A stretch of 64,000 nucleotides of DNA from an uncultured Aliivibrio sp. (GTDB lineage: Bacteria > Pseudomonadota > Gammaproteobacteria > Enterobacterales > Vibrionaceae). The notes beneath the pieces are model-generated. The model made no database searches, was not told where the DNA came from, and worked only from the letters and a program-made list of their open reading frames with translations. A program made the translations under genes and the position numbers. The stretch covers positions 1 to 64,000 of the forward strand of contig NZ_CAMLHO010000019.1 of assembly GCF_946479765.1 (NCBI RefSeq), written 5' to 3'. Each line of letters begins with the position of its first letter. The first letter of the stretch is position 1. This document shows positions 49,978 through 60,217 of the stretch, piece after piece.

Positions 49978-50265
49978 ATGTTCAATACAGCAGAAACGAT
50001 TATTTTTTCAAAAACAGTGTGTCCATTTTGTGTTAAAGCAAAAGCGATCTTGGACGATAAAGGTATAGCTTATAAAGTATTTACGTTAGATGCAGATCTA
50101 AGTAAAGAAGAAATGGTGTTATTAATTCAAGAGAAAGAGGGGATTGCTGTAAATACAGTGCCTCAAATCTATTTGGATGGTAAATACATCGGTGGACATG
50201 ACGATTTAGTGGCGTTTTTTGAGCGTCAAGAGACTGACATGGATCTAGACGGTTTTGAACTGTAG
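49978..50265 (+). CDS. Glutaredoxin (dithiol, CPFC active site)
   Basis: The 95-residue protein has the thioredoxin fold. Its active site KTVCPFCVKA near residues 12-20 holds both redox cysteines. The glutathione-binding NTVPQIYLDGKYIGGHDDL, with a cis-proline in TVP, is present. It would reduce protein or low-molecular disulfides using glutathione. The sequence is between GrxA and GrxC in style, so I assign no symbol. It lies 25 bp after the DUF2884 gene, and AGAGAGAT serves as the ribosome binding site. Confidence 0.93.
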   Translation: MFNTAETIIFSKTVCPFCVKAKAILDDKGIAYKVFTLDADLSKEEMVLLIQEKEGIAVNTVPQIYLDGKYIGGHDDLVAFFERQETDMDLDGFEL

Positions 50266-50332
50266 AATAGCAGTTAACTAATTAATATTTACAGTTAAAT
50301 TTATAGCTGTAATGAATACTAAGAGTGATGAT

Positions 50333-52015
50333 ATGTGGGATTCTCTTCTAACGTTAATACAGGATGATAGTGTGGTTGTTTTACGTTTTCCTGATAAGTT
50401 TCAGCCGGATGCTGAGCCAACTTTAAAGGGATTTAAAATAGCTTTAGAAGAGATAGGAGCCACAGGTTTTTTCTTTGATGAAAAGATAATCACTACGATT
50501 ATGCATGATATGAAAAGCGGGATGATAAGTAATCATCAAAATCGTCAGATTGCTGATCGTCGTGATGCAGAAGTTTTTATTGCACTTGAAGATCGAGACA
50601 TGAAAGCGACGATGAGTGTTATTGGTGCTTATGGTGGTCGTGATGTACAAAGTAGCGATATTATTAATGCGCTAACGAGTATGGAAGTCACTCGGGGTAT
50701 TAGTCAAAATGCACTAAAGAAAATTATGGTATTAAGCCGTAATTTAAGATCTGGTGACAAGATTTCTTTTCTCGTTGCTAAAGGTAAAGAGCCTGTTGAT
50801 GGTGAAAATGCAAGCTTTACTCCTTTGGTTGAAGACTTTCGAGAGCAAGCTTTACAGCCTCAAGAGAAAGAAGGCGAACAAGATAAAGTCGACATGCGAG
50901 ATTTAGGCGAGACGATTAGCGTTGTTGAAGGGGATGAATTAATTCGTCGTATCCCACCAACACCAGGAATTGATGGCTATACCGTTAAAGGTGAAGATAT
51001 TCTGGCAACTCCTGGTAAAAATACCAAACTTCGAGCAGGTAAAGGCGCCCTGATCTGTCCTAATGATCCTGAATTGGTTATTGCTTCGATTTCGGGCATG
51101 CCTTGGATTAATCAAGATGGTGCCGATGTTGATAATGCCTTATGCCTTAATAATGTTGATATCTCGACAGGGCATGTCAAATTTAAAGGCAGCATTATCG
51201 TTAGTGGTGATATTGCAGCTGATATGATTGTAAAAGCGACTGGAAGTGTGACTGTGGGTGGCTTTATTGAATCGGCAGATGTGCAGGCTCATGGTGACGT
51301 GATTGCTATGAAAGGGATTATTGGTCACCAGGTTGAAAATGGCGAAGAGTATACTTGCCATGTTAAAGCGGGCGGTAAAATTACTGCGAAATTTGTTCAA
51401 TCAGCAAGTCTACAAGCTTCTGGTGATATAGAACTAGGTCTACACGCAATACAAAGCTTTGTAAAAAGTAAAAATTCAGTGACAGTAATGGATAAGTCAG
51501 GTCGTAATGGGTCTATTGTCGGTGGTGAAATCTATGCGGGCTCTAATATTACAACAGTAAACTTAGGGGCGACAGCTGGCACAGAAACTCTGGTTAATGC
51601 CTTCACTAGATTTGATAAATACAAAGAAAATATTGCGGATTTAAATACCAAATATAAAGCAGCACAAGAGAATACGATGAAAGTGGTTCGTGCTGAAATG
51701 GATTTATTTAAGATCCCAAAAGCGGAACGCACGCAAGAGCAGATTGAACGAGTTCAAACAATGAAAGAAGAGTCATCGAAAGAGATGGCGCTTTCAATGA
51801 ATCGCTTCCAGTCTGCTGAAGAAGAGCTAAGAAAGCAACTAGTTGAAAATGTAGTTAAAGTAACTGAGCGAGTATATCCCAAAGTAACAATTCAGTATTC
51901 TGATGAGCAAGTTACAACGAAGCGTGAACATAGCCCGTGTAAGATTTATTTCAATGAGTATGAAATTAAGATAGACCCAATGATATCCAAAAACACCAAT
52001 CTTACTCGTGACTAA
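50333..52015 (+). CDS. FapA-family (DUF342) protein
   Basis: The 560-residue product has the FapA/DUF342 core RIPPTPGIDGYTVKGEDI with GKNTKLRAGKGA around 210-250. A right-handed beta-helix-like region follows (VDISTGHVKFKGSIIVSGDIAADMIVKATGSVTVGGFIE and on to about 410), then a long coiled coil to about 520 and a short C-terminal domain. Family members modulate flagellar assembly or bind lactoyl-type ligands; the role here is unknown. I favour the ATG at 50333 because AAGAG lies upstream, whereas the ATG at 50312 has no ribosome binding site. Confidence 0.85.
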   Translation: MWDSLLTLIQDDSVVVLRFPDKFQPDAEPTLKGFKIALEEIGATGFFFDEKIITTIMHDMKSGMISNHQNRQIADRRDAEVFIALEDRDMKATMSVIGAYGGRDVQSSDIINALTSMEVTRGISQNALKKIMVLSRNLRSGDKISFLVAKGKEPVDGENASFTPLVEDFREQALQPQEKEGEQDKVDMRDLGETISVVEGDELIRRIPPTPGIDGYTVKGEDILATPGKNTKLRAGKGALICPNDPELVIASISGMPWINQDGADVDNALCLNNVDISTGHVKFKGSIIVSGDIAADMIVKATGSVTVGGFIESADVQAHGDVIAMKGIIGHQVENGEEYTCHVKAGGKITAKFVQSASLQASGDIELGLHAIQSFVKSKNSVTVMDKSGRNGSIVGGEIYAGSNITTVNLGATAGTETLVNAFTRFDKYKENIADLNTKYKAAQENTMKVVRAEMDLFKIPKAERTQEQIERVQTMKEESSKEMALSMNRFQSAEEELRKQLVENVVKVTERVYPKVTIQYSDEQVTTKREHSPCKIYFNEYEIKIDPMISKNTNLTRD

Positions 52016-52034
52016 TTATTGTTATATATTTAAA

Positions 52035-52061
52035 TAAACCGCTCTTAGTAGCGGTTTTTTT
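52035..52061 (+). terminator. Terminator after the FapA-family gene
   Basis: AAACCGCT (52036-52043) pairs with AGCGGTTT (52050-52057), followed by TTTT. Confidence 0.88.
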
Positions 52062-52257
52062 GTTGCTGAAATGTAGGGGTGTAAATAATGTGTTAGAGCA
52101 ATGATAAGGTTCAGAGCTAAGAATTATTAAGTGTGATCCGTGTCAGGTTTTATACTTGCGATGTCTCTTAGATTAAGGATACTTGTAGTTATAAATAAAA
52201 CATTTGTTCTTTTCAATAGGATGTTGAAGGTTGATGCGGGAATATATCGAGGCAAAT

Positions 52258-52638
52258 ATGACGAATATAATTGAATTTGATTACAGTGAATTTCTTGCGG
52301 ACTCAAGCAAACAGAAATGGACTTTTTCTCAAGCATTAAAAAGTATCATTCCAACGTTTGGCGCAGTTTGGAATGCATCAGTTCATAATCCTACCCCAAC
52401 GAAAGAAAGACTTCGTCAAGAGGCGTTACAAGTGCTTTCTTCTCATATCAATGATGAATCTAATATGATCCGTTTAATTCGTTTAGCTAGGATTGAAGGC
52501 ATCACAGACTTACACATTAAATTACCTTATACATTAGATGAAGACCAAGTGGCGTATATTTTAGAAAATACGCATACCGAGATATCTCAATCAAATGAAG
52601 ATGTTGATCTTCTTTATGTTCATTTAAAAGCACGTTGA
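52258..52638 (+). CDS. Hypothetical protein
   Basis: This 126-residue soluble protein has no signal peptide or membrane segment. The middle (KERLRQEALQVLSSHINDESNMIRLIRLARIEGITDLHIKLPY) looks helical, and the C-terminus is acidic. I do not recognise a family. I chose the ATG at 52258 because GAGG lies five bases upstream; longer starts (ATG 52234, TTG 52231) have poorer sites. It converges on the sulA-like gene with only 17 bases between stop codons and no terminator, so the two mRNAs probably overlap. Confidence 0.6.
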   Translation: MTNIIEFDYSEFLADSSKQKWTFSQALKSIIPTFGAVWNASVHNPTPTKERLRQEALQVLSSHINDESNMIRLIRLARIEGITDLHIKLPYTLDEDQVAYILENTHTEISQSNEDVDLLYVHLKAR

Positions 52639-52655
52639 TTTATTGATTTTGGTTA

Positions 52656-53039
52656 TTAGTGCAGAACTGCTATTTTTCGGTTTAATGTTAACCACTGAGA
52701 GTCAGAGAAATAGTAACAATTAGAATTACAAATAATGGCACTTGCGGTCCCAAACTGCTTTGCTTTCTCTATAGTCTCCGTTTCTGATAAATGGTGAGAT
52801 GGCCTTAATCTAACCAGTCTATTCAGCTCCACTCCGTGAGCTAATAAGGTATCACAGGTTGGCATTGTGGTATTTGCAGTAATAAAAATCCACTTATTTT
52901 GTTTCGATAAGCTTTTTAGTATCTGTATGAAATGAGATTCACATTGCGCATTGACTAGGCTTGCAGCATGAGTCACGCGTTGTGAGATCGAGTGATTAAA
53001 TGAGTTTGAGTATGTATTTAATGTTATTGCTCTGTTCAT
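52656..53039 (-). CDS. sulA: SulA-like SOS cell-division inhibitor
   Basis: The product has 127 residues, shorter than E. coli SulA (169). The core aligns with SulA over ILKSLSKQNKWIFITANTTMP, HGVELNRLVRLRPSH and ETIEKAKQFGTASAIICN, the part that blocks FtsZ polymerisation. The N-terminus is short and different. The assignment rests on this resemblance together with two overlapping LexA boxes just upstream of the ATG at 53039, which is what sulA should have. AGGT lies 9 bases upstream of the start. A longer frame starting with TTG at 53105 would run through the LexA boxes and is not plausible. Confidence 0.78.
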   Translation of the reverse strand: MNRAITLNTYSNSFNHSISQRVTHAASLVNAQCESHFIQILKSLSKQNKWIFITANTTMPTCDTLLAHGVELNRLVRLRPSHHLSETETIEKAKQFGTASAIICNSNCYYFSDSQWLTLNRKIAVLH

Positions 53040-53049
53040 GACAAGATAC

Positions 53050-53080
53050 CTGTTTATCCATACAGTGTGTATTTGTACAG
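53050..53080. promoter_or_regulatory. Two overlapping LexA boxes upstream of sulA
   Basis: CTGTTTATCCATACAG (53050-53065) is a perfect CTGT-N8-ACAG LexA box. GTGTGTATTTGTACAG (53065-53080) matches at all but the first base and shares base 53065 with the first box. They lie 11-41 bp before the sulA-like start and should cover its promoter. Confidence 0.85.
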
Positions 53081-53227
53081 TACTTTTTATTTGATTATTG
53101 ATCAAGTTATTTTTTTATTATCTATAGTTTATTGTACATATTATTGGTTATTTTTATTCTTCAACATATTGAAATTTAATCTTTTTAAGATAAAAATGAT
53201 CAATGCTGAACAGGGGGCTAGTAGGTT

Positions 53228-53236
53228 TGATATAAT
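53228..53236 (+). promoter_or_regulatory. Extended -10 promoter element of miaE
   Basis: TGATATAAT is a complete extended -10 (TGnTATAAT). Transcription would start near 53243, leaving only about a dozen bases before the miaE ATG at 53255. No well-placed -35 is needed for this promoter type. Confidence 0.55.
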
Positions 53237-53254
53237 GGAAAACAGAATTTTCAA

Positions 53255-54028
53255 ATGAAAAACGATATGTACGATAAATCATTACTAGAACCAATTTACT
53301 CATTTTTGCAGTGTGAAACTCCTGATGAATGGATAGAAGAAGCAAAAAAGCCAGAGAACCTCTCTGTAATTTTACGTGATCATTTAATGTGTGAGCTTAA
53401 AGCGGCTCAAAGTGCGCTGTATTTAATCCGTAAGTATGCCGTTGATGCAGAGAGCACGAATGTATTACTTGATTGGTTTAAGCCGTATGAAGATTTTGCT
53501 TATAAAAAAACAGGCAGTTTAGAGACTCTAAAGGGTAAGAGTAATATCTCTAAAAAGATCACGGCACGTAAAGATTCTCCATACAGCCAAGAGTTAATTG
53601 ATAAAATGGTGCTTTTGATTAAAGAAGAATTACACCATTTTTATCAAGTGCTTGAGATAATGGATCAACGCGGAATCCCTTATAAAAACATCCGAGCTAG
53701 TCGTTATGCTAAAGGCTTATTTACCAATATTATTACGCATGAACCATGTACATTAATTGATAAGTTGATTATTGGAGCCTTCATTGAAGCGCGCTCTTGT
53801 GAGAGGTTTGCTAAGTTAGCGCCTTATTTAGATGAAGATCTAACGAAGTTCTATATTTCTCTCTTGCGCTCTGAATCACGCCATTATCAGGATTATCTTA
53901 CGTTAGCAGAGCAAGTAGCAGGCGGAGATGTGAGTGACCGTGTGGCGCACTTTGCTAAGATAGAGGCTGAGCTTATTCTATCGCCTGATGCCGATTTTAA
54001 ATTCCACAGTGGCACACCGATAAAATAA
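53255..54028 (+). CDS. miaE: tRNA 2-methylthio-N6-isopentenyladenosine hydroxylase MiaE
   Basis: This 257-residue di-iron monooxygenase hydroxylates the isopentenyl group of ms2i6A37 in tRNA. Ferritin-like iron-binding motifs are visible: HLMCELKAAQSAL near 43-55, KEELHHFYQV near 126-135, AFIEARSCERFA near 175 and SESRHYQDY near 207-215. The length matches the family. The start at 53255 has no ribosome binding site and follows a promoter with a very short leader; an ATG at 53267 is an alternative. It is followed by a strong bidirectional terminator. Confidence 0.93.
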   Translation: MKNDMYDKSLLEPIYSFLQCETPDEWIEEAKKPENLSVILRDHLMCELKAAQSALYLIRKYAVDAESTNVLLDWFKPYEDFAYKKTGSLETLKGKSNISKKITARKDSPYSQELIDKMVLLIKEELHHFYQVLEIMDQRGIPYKNIRASRYAKGLFTNIITHEPCTLIDKLIIGAFIEARSCERFAKLAPYLDEDLTKFYISLLRSESRHYQDYLTLAEQVAGGDVSDRVAHFAKIEAELILSPDADFKFHSGTPIK

Positions 54029-54044
54029 GCGTAAAGGCTACAGA

Positions 54045-54079
54045 CAAAAAAAGATCGCTAAGTGCGATCTTTTTTTTGA
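54045..54079. terminator. Bidirectional terminator
   Basis: AAAAAAAGATCGC with GCGATCTTTTTTT (54046-54058 and 54064-54076) gives a stem of at least 10 bp with long A and T flanks, between convergent miaE and the coiled-coil gene. Confidence 0.93.
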
Positions 54080-54108
54080 TAATAAGATAGAGAAAAAGAG
54101 TGGGTCGG

Positions 54109-54873
54109 TTACCATTTCTTCTTAGGTTGGAATAATACATCGATATCATCATCTTTGTTTTTATCCAATTGTTCTTGAAGTTCTTGGTCTTGTTTCTTTT
54201 TCGTTTTATTATTTAATTCATCAAGCATATCTTGTAGTTGAGCTCGTGCCTTGTTTGAGTAACCATCATTTTTGCTTGATAGCGCATCAATACCTTTTTT
54301 CAACAACTGACGAGCAGTACCTGCTTGACCACGTTGTGTCGCATCTTTTGCTCGTTTCACTACATTTTCAATATTAATACGTACTTGAATCGATTCAAGG
54401 CGAGCATTTTCTGCTACAAAAACTTGTGTGTTTACACGACCTTTTTTATGCTCATTACGTAGTGTATCACGTAAGCGCTTTACCAATTTCAGCATAACGA
54501 TAGCTTGCTTATCATTACTTGGCACTTTGAAGTTAGTACTATCACCACCAGTGTAATTGGTTTTTAATTGTTGCAGTTGTTGTTCCATATTCTCAATGCG
54601 AGCAGGGTAAGAGCGATCATTTGGCTCAAGCTCAGAAATGGCTTTTAATGCATCAAGAATTCGTTGGTTTAAACAAACTAATAATTCTTTACTGTATGGA
54701 AGATGATGAGCATTAGCGATAAGTTCTTCGGTTGAATCAATAATGGCCATATGTTTTGCAGATTCTTGCTTTTTAGCTGATTCTATTTTTGTTCGGTACT
54801 GAACAATAACGTTATAGCCAATAATCAAAGTAAGTAGAATCGCAAAAAGTCCGATAATAAGAGCAATATTCAT
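54109..54873 (-). CDS. Membrane-anchored coiled-coil protein, function unknown
   Basis: The protein has 254 residues. One N-terminal transmembrane helix at about 3-22 (IALIIGLFAILLTLIIGYNVI) is followed by a largely helical, Lys/Glu/Gln-rich cytoplasmic part with coiled-coil potential at about 80-105 and 195-240. It ends in the basic tail PKKKW. It is divergent from cysB. Vibrio relatives have been labelled DNA-repair protein in some annotations, but nothing in the sequence supports that. The ATG at 54873 has no strong ribosome binding site. Confidence 0.7.
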   Translation of the reverse strand: MNIALIIGLFAILLTLIIGYNVIVQYRTKIESAKKQESAKHMAIIDSTEELIANAHHLPYSKELLVCLNQRILDALKAISELEPNDRSYPARIENMEQQLQQLKTNYTGGDSTNFKVPSNDKQAIVMLKLVKRLRDTLRNEHKKGRVNTQVFVAENARLESIQVRINIENVVKRAKDATQRGQAGTARQLLKKGIDALSSKNDGYSNKARAQLQDMLDELNNKTKKKQDQELQEQLDKNKDDDIDVLFQPKKKW

Positions 54874-55154
54874 AGTTTAAACATACGTCCAGTAGTAATA
54901 GTTTCCAGTGTAACACCTTGTAAACTAAATGAATAGCAAGGGGGGCGATTCCTACGAGTAAATTACTCGAAAGAGGGTAATGATACTAGGTCTTAATTAA
55001 ATTTATCGACAAAGGTTCACATTTCTTTAATGTATTTGATTGTAAATTAAACAATTGATAGATATTAGATATAAGGCTTTGAAAATAGTGATGAATAGGT
55101 ATATAACTATATCGTATAAGTAAAATGAATTTTTATGTAAAGGATTACAGGTAA

Positions 55155-56135
<981 letters not shown>

Positions 56136-56168
56136 GATCGCCCGGATACTATTTTCAGGGCCATTTTC

Positions 56169-57365
56169 ATGCATCCTCAGCAATTTTTAAACATAGACCG
56201 TTTGTTAGTTCAGACGGTCTTTTTTTGGCAATTTTCTGCGTTTCATAGTTCAGATTATCCATGGCGTGAAACTCATACTGAGTTAAGTGATTGGCTTGAT
56301 GGATTATCACTTCAAGAAGTACAACGTTTAAAATCAAATCCTGAAGAACTTGCCACTCAACTTTCTGTGTATATTCCGCAATTATCAGAACTCTATCCTT
56401 TAGCTCAATTATCAGAGCTAGAGGTATCAATCCCCCAGTTTCCTAAAGGATTAGATTCAGGTATTAATGGACGAAAATGGCAACAGATAACGAAGTTAAG
56501 TACGTTAGGGGTTGAGTTTCATAAACCTGAAAACGGATGGCTAGAATGGTGTGGTGGTAAAGGGTATTTAGGCAGAGTATTAGCCGCAACCACCGGAAAA
56601 CCCGTTACGACGTTGGAGTGGCAGCAGTCCTTATGTGATAGTGGCCAAGCGTATGCTAATAGCCATCAATTAAACATGACGTTTATACAAGGCGATGCAC
56701 TTTCTTCGCAAAGCGATGAGTTGATACAAGAGAAGCAACACGCGATAGCTTTGCATGCCTGCGGTGATCTACATATAAACTTACTGACTAAAGGTATTGC
56801 AAATAATATTGATGCGATCACTATTTCACCTTGTTGTTTTCATTTAACGCAAGCAACAAATTACCCGGGCCTATCTTCATTGTCGTTGCAATCAGGATTG
56901 GCGTTATCGAAAGATGATCTGCGCTTGCCTTTGCAAGAAACGGTGGTTGCAGGCTTACGAACGCAACATCATCGTGAGTTAGAGATGTATTTTCGTTTAG
57001 GGTTTAAGGGATTACAGCAATCATTAAGTAAGAGTAATGCGTACGTCTCTATCCCAAGCATTAAAAAGTCATTATTAAGTGATGGTTTTGAAGCGTTTTG
57101 TGACTGGGCTGCTGAGAAAAAAGAACTGAAACTGCCACAGGATACGAACTATGCATTGTGGTTAGAGAAAGGAAAGGCAGCTTTTCTCGTGATGGAAAAA
57201 TGCGACTTGGTACAACACTTATTCAAACGGCCACTTGAAGTTTGGTTATGTTTAGATCGCGCTTTATTGATGGAAGAAGCTGGATATGAGGTTCGTATTG
57301 GGGAGTTTTGTTTAAAAGAAGACACCCCTAGAAACATTGTTATCCAAGCAAGAAAGCAGAAATAA
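56169..57365 (+). CDS. SAM-dependent methyltransferase (Methyltransf_32-like)
   Basis: The 398-residue product has an N-terminal helical region of about 120 residues. A Rossmann methyltransferase core follows with the SAM loop WLEWCGGKGYLGRVLA near 125-140, TLEWQ, FIQGDALS and the LHACGDLHINLL motif near 195. It then has ITISPCCFHL with paired cysteines. This style occurs in GSTCD/TRMT-like proteins that act on RNA or small molecules, and the substrate is unknown. It lies 33 bp after cysB on the same strand and may be co-transcribed. Confidence 0.8.
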   Translation: MHPQQFLNIDRLLVQTVFFWQFSAFHSSDYPWRETHTELSDWLDGLSLQEVQRLKSNPEELATQLSVYIPQLSELYPLAQLSELEVSIPQFPKGLDSGINGRKWQQITKLSTLGVEFHKPENGWLEWCGGKGYLGRVLAATTGKPVTTLEWQQSLCDSGQAYANSHQLNMTFIQGDALSSQSDELIQEKQHAIALHACGDLHINLLTKGIANNIDAITISPCCFHLTQATNYPGLSSLSLQSGLALSKDDLRLPLQETVVAGLRTQHHRELEMYFRLGFKGLQQSLSKSNAYVSIPSIKKSLLSDGFEAFCDWAAEKKELKLPQDTNYALWLEKGKAAFLVMEKCDLVQHLFKRPLEVWLCLDRALLMEEAGYEVRIGEFCLKEDTPRNIVIQARKQK

Positions 57366-57380
57366 TTACTAGAATTGAAA

Positions 57381-57413
57381 TAATAAAGGCGCTTACATTG
57401 AGCGCCTTTATTG
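57381..57413. terminator. Bidirectional terminator
   Basis: A perfect 11-bp stem AATAAAGGCGC/GCGCCTTTATT (57382-57392 with 57402-57412) lies between the convergent methyltransferase and aspC genes. Confidence 0.85.
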
Positions 57414-57434
57414 ATTTATATCGTTAGCAGAGAA

Positions 57435-58625
57435 TTAAAGAACCGCTGTAATTCCTTTACATAAAGGAAGCATGTTGTCTTTTGTCATACCAGCAACACT
57501 GATACGGCCAGATCCGACAATGTAGATAGCAAATTCATCTTTTAGACGGTTTACTTGTTCTTTAGAAAGACCTGAGAACGAGAACATGCCGTTTTGACCT
57601 TCAATAAAGCTAAAGTCAGCGGCAACGCCTTGCTCTTTTAATGTTGTTACGAATAGAGTGCGCATTTCTTGAATACGGTCACGCATTTCTGCTACTTCTT
57701 GTTCCCACTCTGCACGTAACGCATCATCATTTAAGATGTAGGTAACGACTGCTGCACCGTGAGCTGGTGGGTTAGAGTAGATAGAGCGAATGATCGCTTT
57801 AACTTGAGAGAAGGCATCAGAAGCTACAGCTGCATCTTTTGCAACAAGCGTAAATGCACCAACACGTTCATTATATAGACCGAAGTTTTTCGAGAATGAA
57901 CTTGCTACTAATAATTCTGGGCAGTACTGAGCGAAAGTTCGAAGACCAGAAGCATCTTCTTCTACGCCTTTAGCAAAGCCTTGGTATGCGAAATCAAATA
58001 GAGGCAGTAAGCCTTTTTCTGAACACAGTTTCGCTAGCTCTTCCCACTCAGAGGCCGTTGGATCAATACCTGTTGGGTTATGGCAGCAACCGTGAAGCAG
58101 AACAACATCACCTTCGCTTGCTTGTTGAAGATCAGAGATCATCGCTGCGAAGTCTTTTGATTTAGTTTCAGCGTTGTAATAGCTGTATTGCGCCGTTTCG
58201 ATACCCGCAGCGGTAAATACGCCAATGTGATTTGCCCACGTTGGGTTGCTGATCCAGATTTTTACATCGCCAAGTTGACGCTTAATGAATTCACCAGCAA
58301 CACGTAGTGCGCCTGTACCACCTGGAGCTTGAGCTGTTTGAGCGCGCTTTTCAGTGATAACTTGAGCGTCATCGCCGAATAATAATTTCTGAACGGCAAG
58401 CCCGTATTCTGCGGTACCTTGGATGGTTAAGTATGACTTTGTTTTTTCAGTATCAAGCAATACTGCTTCTGCTTTTTTTACTGTTTTTAATACAGGAGTT
58501 TGACCAGCTTCATTCTTATAAATACCAACACCAAGGTTGATTTTTTCAGCACGAGGGTCATTTTTAAATTCATCAGTAAGACCTAAAATTGGGTCAGCGG
58601 GTGCAGCAGAGATTTTTTCAAACAT
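57435..58625 (-). CDS. aspC: Aromatic/aspartate aminotransferase
   Basis: The enzyme has 396 residues, as in E. coli AspC. The start at 58625 ([14 protein letters not shown]) has GGATGA upstream; a longer frame to 58670 has no support. The class I aminotransferase features are complete: [34 protein letters not shown] and the PLP lysine in [16 protein letters not shown]. It transfers the amino group between aspartate (or aromatic amino acids) and 2-oxoglutarate. Its own promoter lies upstream and a terminator follows. Confidence 0.95.
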   Translation of the reverse strand: MFEKISAAPADPILGLTDEFKNDPRAEKINLGVGIYKNEAGQTPVLKTVKKAEAVLLDTEKTKSYLTIQGTAEYGLAVQKLLFGDDAQVITEKRAQTAQAPGGTGALRVAGEFIKRQLGDVKIWISNPTWANHIGVFTAAGIETAQYSYYNAETKSKDFAAMISDLQQASEGDVVLLHGCCHNPTGIDPTASEWEELAKLCSEKGLLPLFDFAYQGFAKGVEEDASGLRTFAQYCPELLVASSFSKNFGLYNERVGAFTLVAKDAAVASDAFSQVKAIIRSIYSNPPAHGAAVVTYILNDDALRAEWEQEVAEMRDRIQEMRTLFVTTLKEQGVAADFSFIEGQNGMFSFSGLSKEQVNRLKDEFAIYIVGSGRISVAGMTKDNMLPLCKGITAVL

Positions 58626-58771
58626 AGTCATCATCCATGGTGAGATTAAAATAAAAAAGTTTACGAGCAATTAGGTTATTTATACCTGTTAACCTTGTAA
58701 GTTTGCAACGGTTAGATAACGAAAAAGCCAAAATTTATTGATTAAAGAATGAAATCAGATAAGAAGTGGTA

Positions 58772-58810
58772 AAAACCCCAACAGAACGGCGTTTATCTAC
58801 CGTTCTGATG
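58772..58810 (-). terminator. Terminator of purT
   Basis: CAGAACGG (58782-58789) pairs with CCGTTCTG (58800-58807). On the minus strand the stem is followed by TTGGGGTTTTT. Confidence 0.7.
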
Positions 58811-58825
58811 CGTAGATTAGGATCT

Positions 58826-60001
58826 TTAGTACGTGATTTTAATTTTGTTTGATGTTGAGATAGCATCTTCAATCGCGGTTTCAAGATTATCACGACGAGT
58901 AATAGCGACACCTAAACGGCGGCGACCATCGATTTCTGGTTTGCCAAACAGTTTTACCTGAGTTTGTGGTTGGCTCAATGCATCAGTTAGTCCATCAAAA
59001 CGGATATTGGTTGATGTTCCTTGACCTAAAATTACAGAAGAAGCAGAAGGGCCATATTGAGTGATGCTATTTATCGGCATTCCAGTAAAAGCGCGAACAT
59101 GCAGAGCAAACTCTGACATTTCTTGTGAAATTAGAGTAACTAACCCCGTATCGTGTGGGCGAGGAGAGACCTCGTTAAAGTAAATATCATTACCTTTAAT
59201 AAATAGCTCTACACCGAATAAACCATACCCACCAAGCGCATTAACCACTTTCTCTGCGGCTTGTTGTGCTTGTTTCAACGCGGCTTCAGTCATTACTTGT
59301 GGCTGCCAAGATTCAAGATAATCGCCGTCTTCTTGTCTGTGACCAATTGGCGCACAAAAATGAACGCCATCAACTGCACGAATCGTTAACAGTGAGATCT
59401 CATAATCAAAATCAACAAACCCTTCTACAATGACACGCCCAGCGCCAGTACGACCTCCATCTTGCGCGTAGTCCCATGAGGATTTAATATCAGTTTCCGT
59501 TTTGATCACGCTTTGGCCTTTACCTGATGAACTCATCACAGGCTTAATCACACAAGGCATACCAACAAACTTAACAGCTTCAACTAATTCATCATAAGTA
59601 TCTACAAAACGGTAAGGAGAAGTAGGGAGTTTTAATTCTTCAGCCGCCAAGCGACGAATACCTTCGCGGTTCATGGTTAATTTTGTCGCATTAGCCGTCG
59701 GAACAACATTCAGGCCTTGTTTCTCTAATTCAACCAACTTATCAGTCGCAATGGCTTCAATTTCAGGTACCACATAATCTGGTTGCTCTTTTTTGATGAT
59801 CTCTTCTAGTGCGTTAGGGTCTAACATATCAATCACATAGCTACGATGAGCCACTTGCATTGCTGGTGCGTTTAAGTAGCGATCAACCGCAATCACTTCT
59901 AGGCCAAGACGTTGACATTCAATAGCGACTTCTTTACCAAGTTCACCAGAGCCAAGTAACAATACTTTTGTTGCAGAAGAGGACAGAGCAGTACCAAACA
60001 T
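58826..60001 (-). CDS. purT: Formate-dependent phosphoribosylglycinamide formyltransferase 2
   Basis: This 391-residue ATP-grasp enzyme forms formylglycinamide ribonucleotide from formate, ATP and GAR. Family motifs are [48 protein letters not shown] and [12 protein letters not shown]. Length and domain order (N-terminal Rossmann, ATP-grasp, C-terminal) are usual. A PurR box lies 57 bp upstream, so control with purC is expected. A terminator follows. Confidence 0.96.
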   Translation of the reverse strand: MFGTALSSSATKVLLLGSGELGKEVAIECQRLGLEVIAVDRYLNAPAMQVAHRSYVIDMLDPNALEEIIKKEQPDYVVPEIEAIATDKLVELEKQGLNVVPTANATKLTMNREGIRRLAAEELKLPTSPYRFVDTYDELVEAVKFVGMPCVIKPVMSSSGKGQSVIKTETDIKSSWDYAQDGGRTGAGRVIVEGFVDFDYEISLLTIRAVDGVHFCAPIGHRQEDGDYLESWQPQVMTEAALKQAQQAAEKVVNALGGYGLFGVELFIKGNDIYFNEVSPRPHDTGLVTLISQEMSEFALHVRAFTGMPINSITQYGPSASSVILGQGTSTNIRFDGLTDALSQPQTQVKLFGKPEIDGRRRLGVAITRRDNLETAIEDAISTSNKIKITY

Positions 60002-60057
60002 AATAAATTCTCATGTAATCGTGAAATATGGCGCTATCATACTAAAATTGGGTAAAT

Positions 60058-60073
60058 ACGCAAACGTTTGCTT
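60058..60073. promoter_or_regulatory. PurR operator upstream of purT
   Basis: ACGCAAACGTTTGCTT shares the palindromic core GCAAACGTTTGC with the purC operator. It lies 57 bp before purT and 145 bp before the divergent amidase-like gene. Confidence 0.9.
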
Positions 60074-60217
60074 TTGGTTCGTTATTTGACTTTGTATCGG
60101 AACGTGGAGATCAATATCACACTATTGATTTAATTATAGAACCCGTGAATGTGTTGGTTTGTATTCGATATCGCGACTGGTATGCTGTGTTTTTTAATTA
60201 AGTAGTAACATTGAATT

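Noticed and set aside
53040..53105. Longer SulA-like frame beginning with TTG at 53105
   Set aside because: The extension translates the LexA boxes and has no ribosome binding site. The ATG at 53039 has AGGT at a suitable distance.
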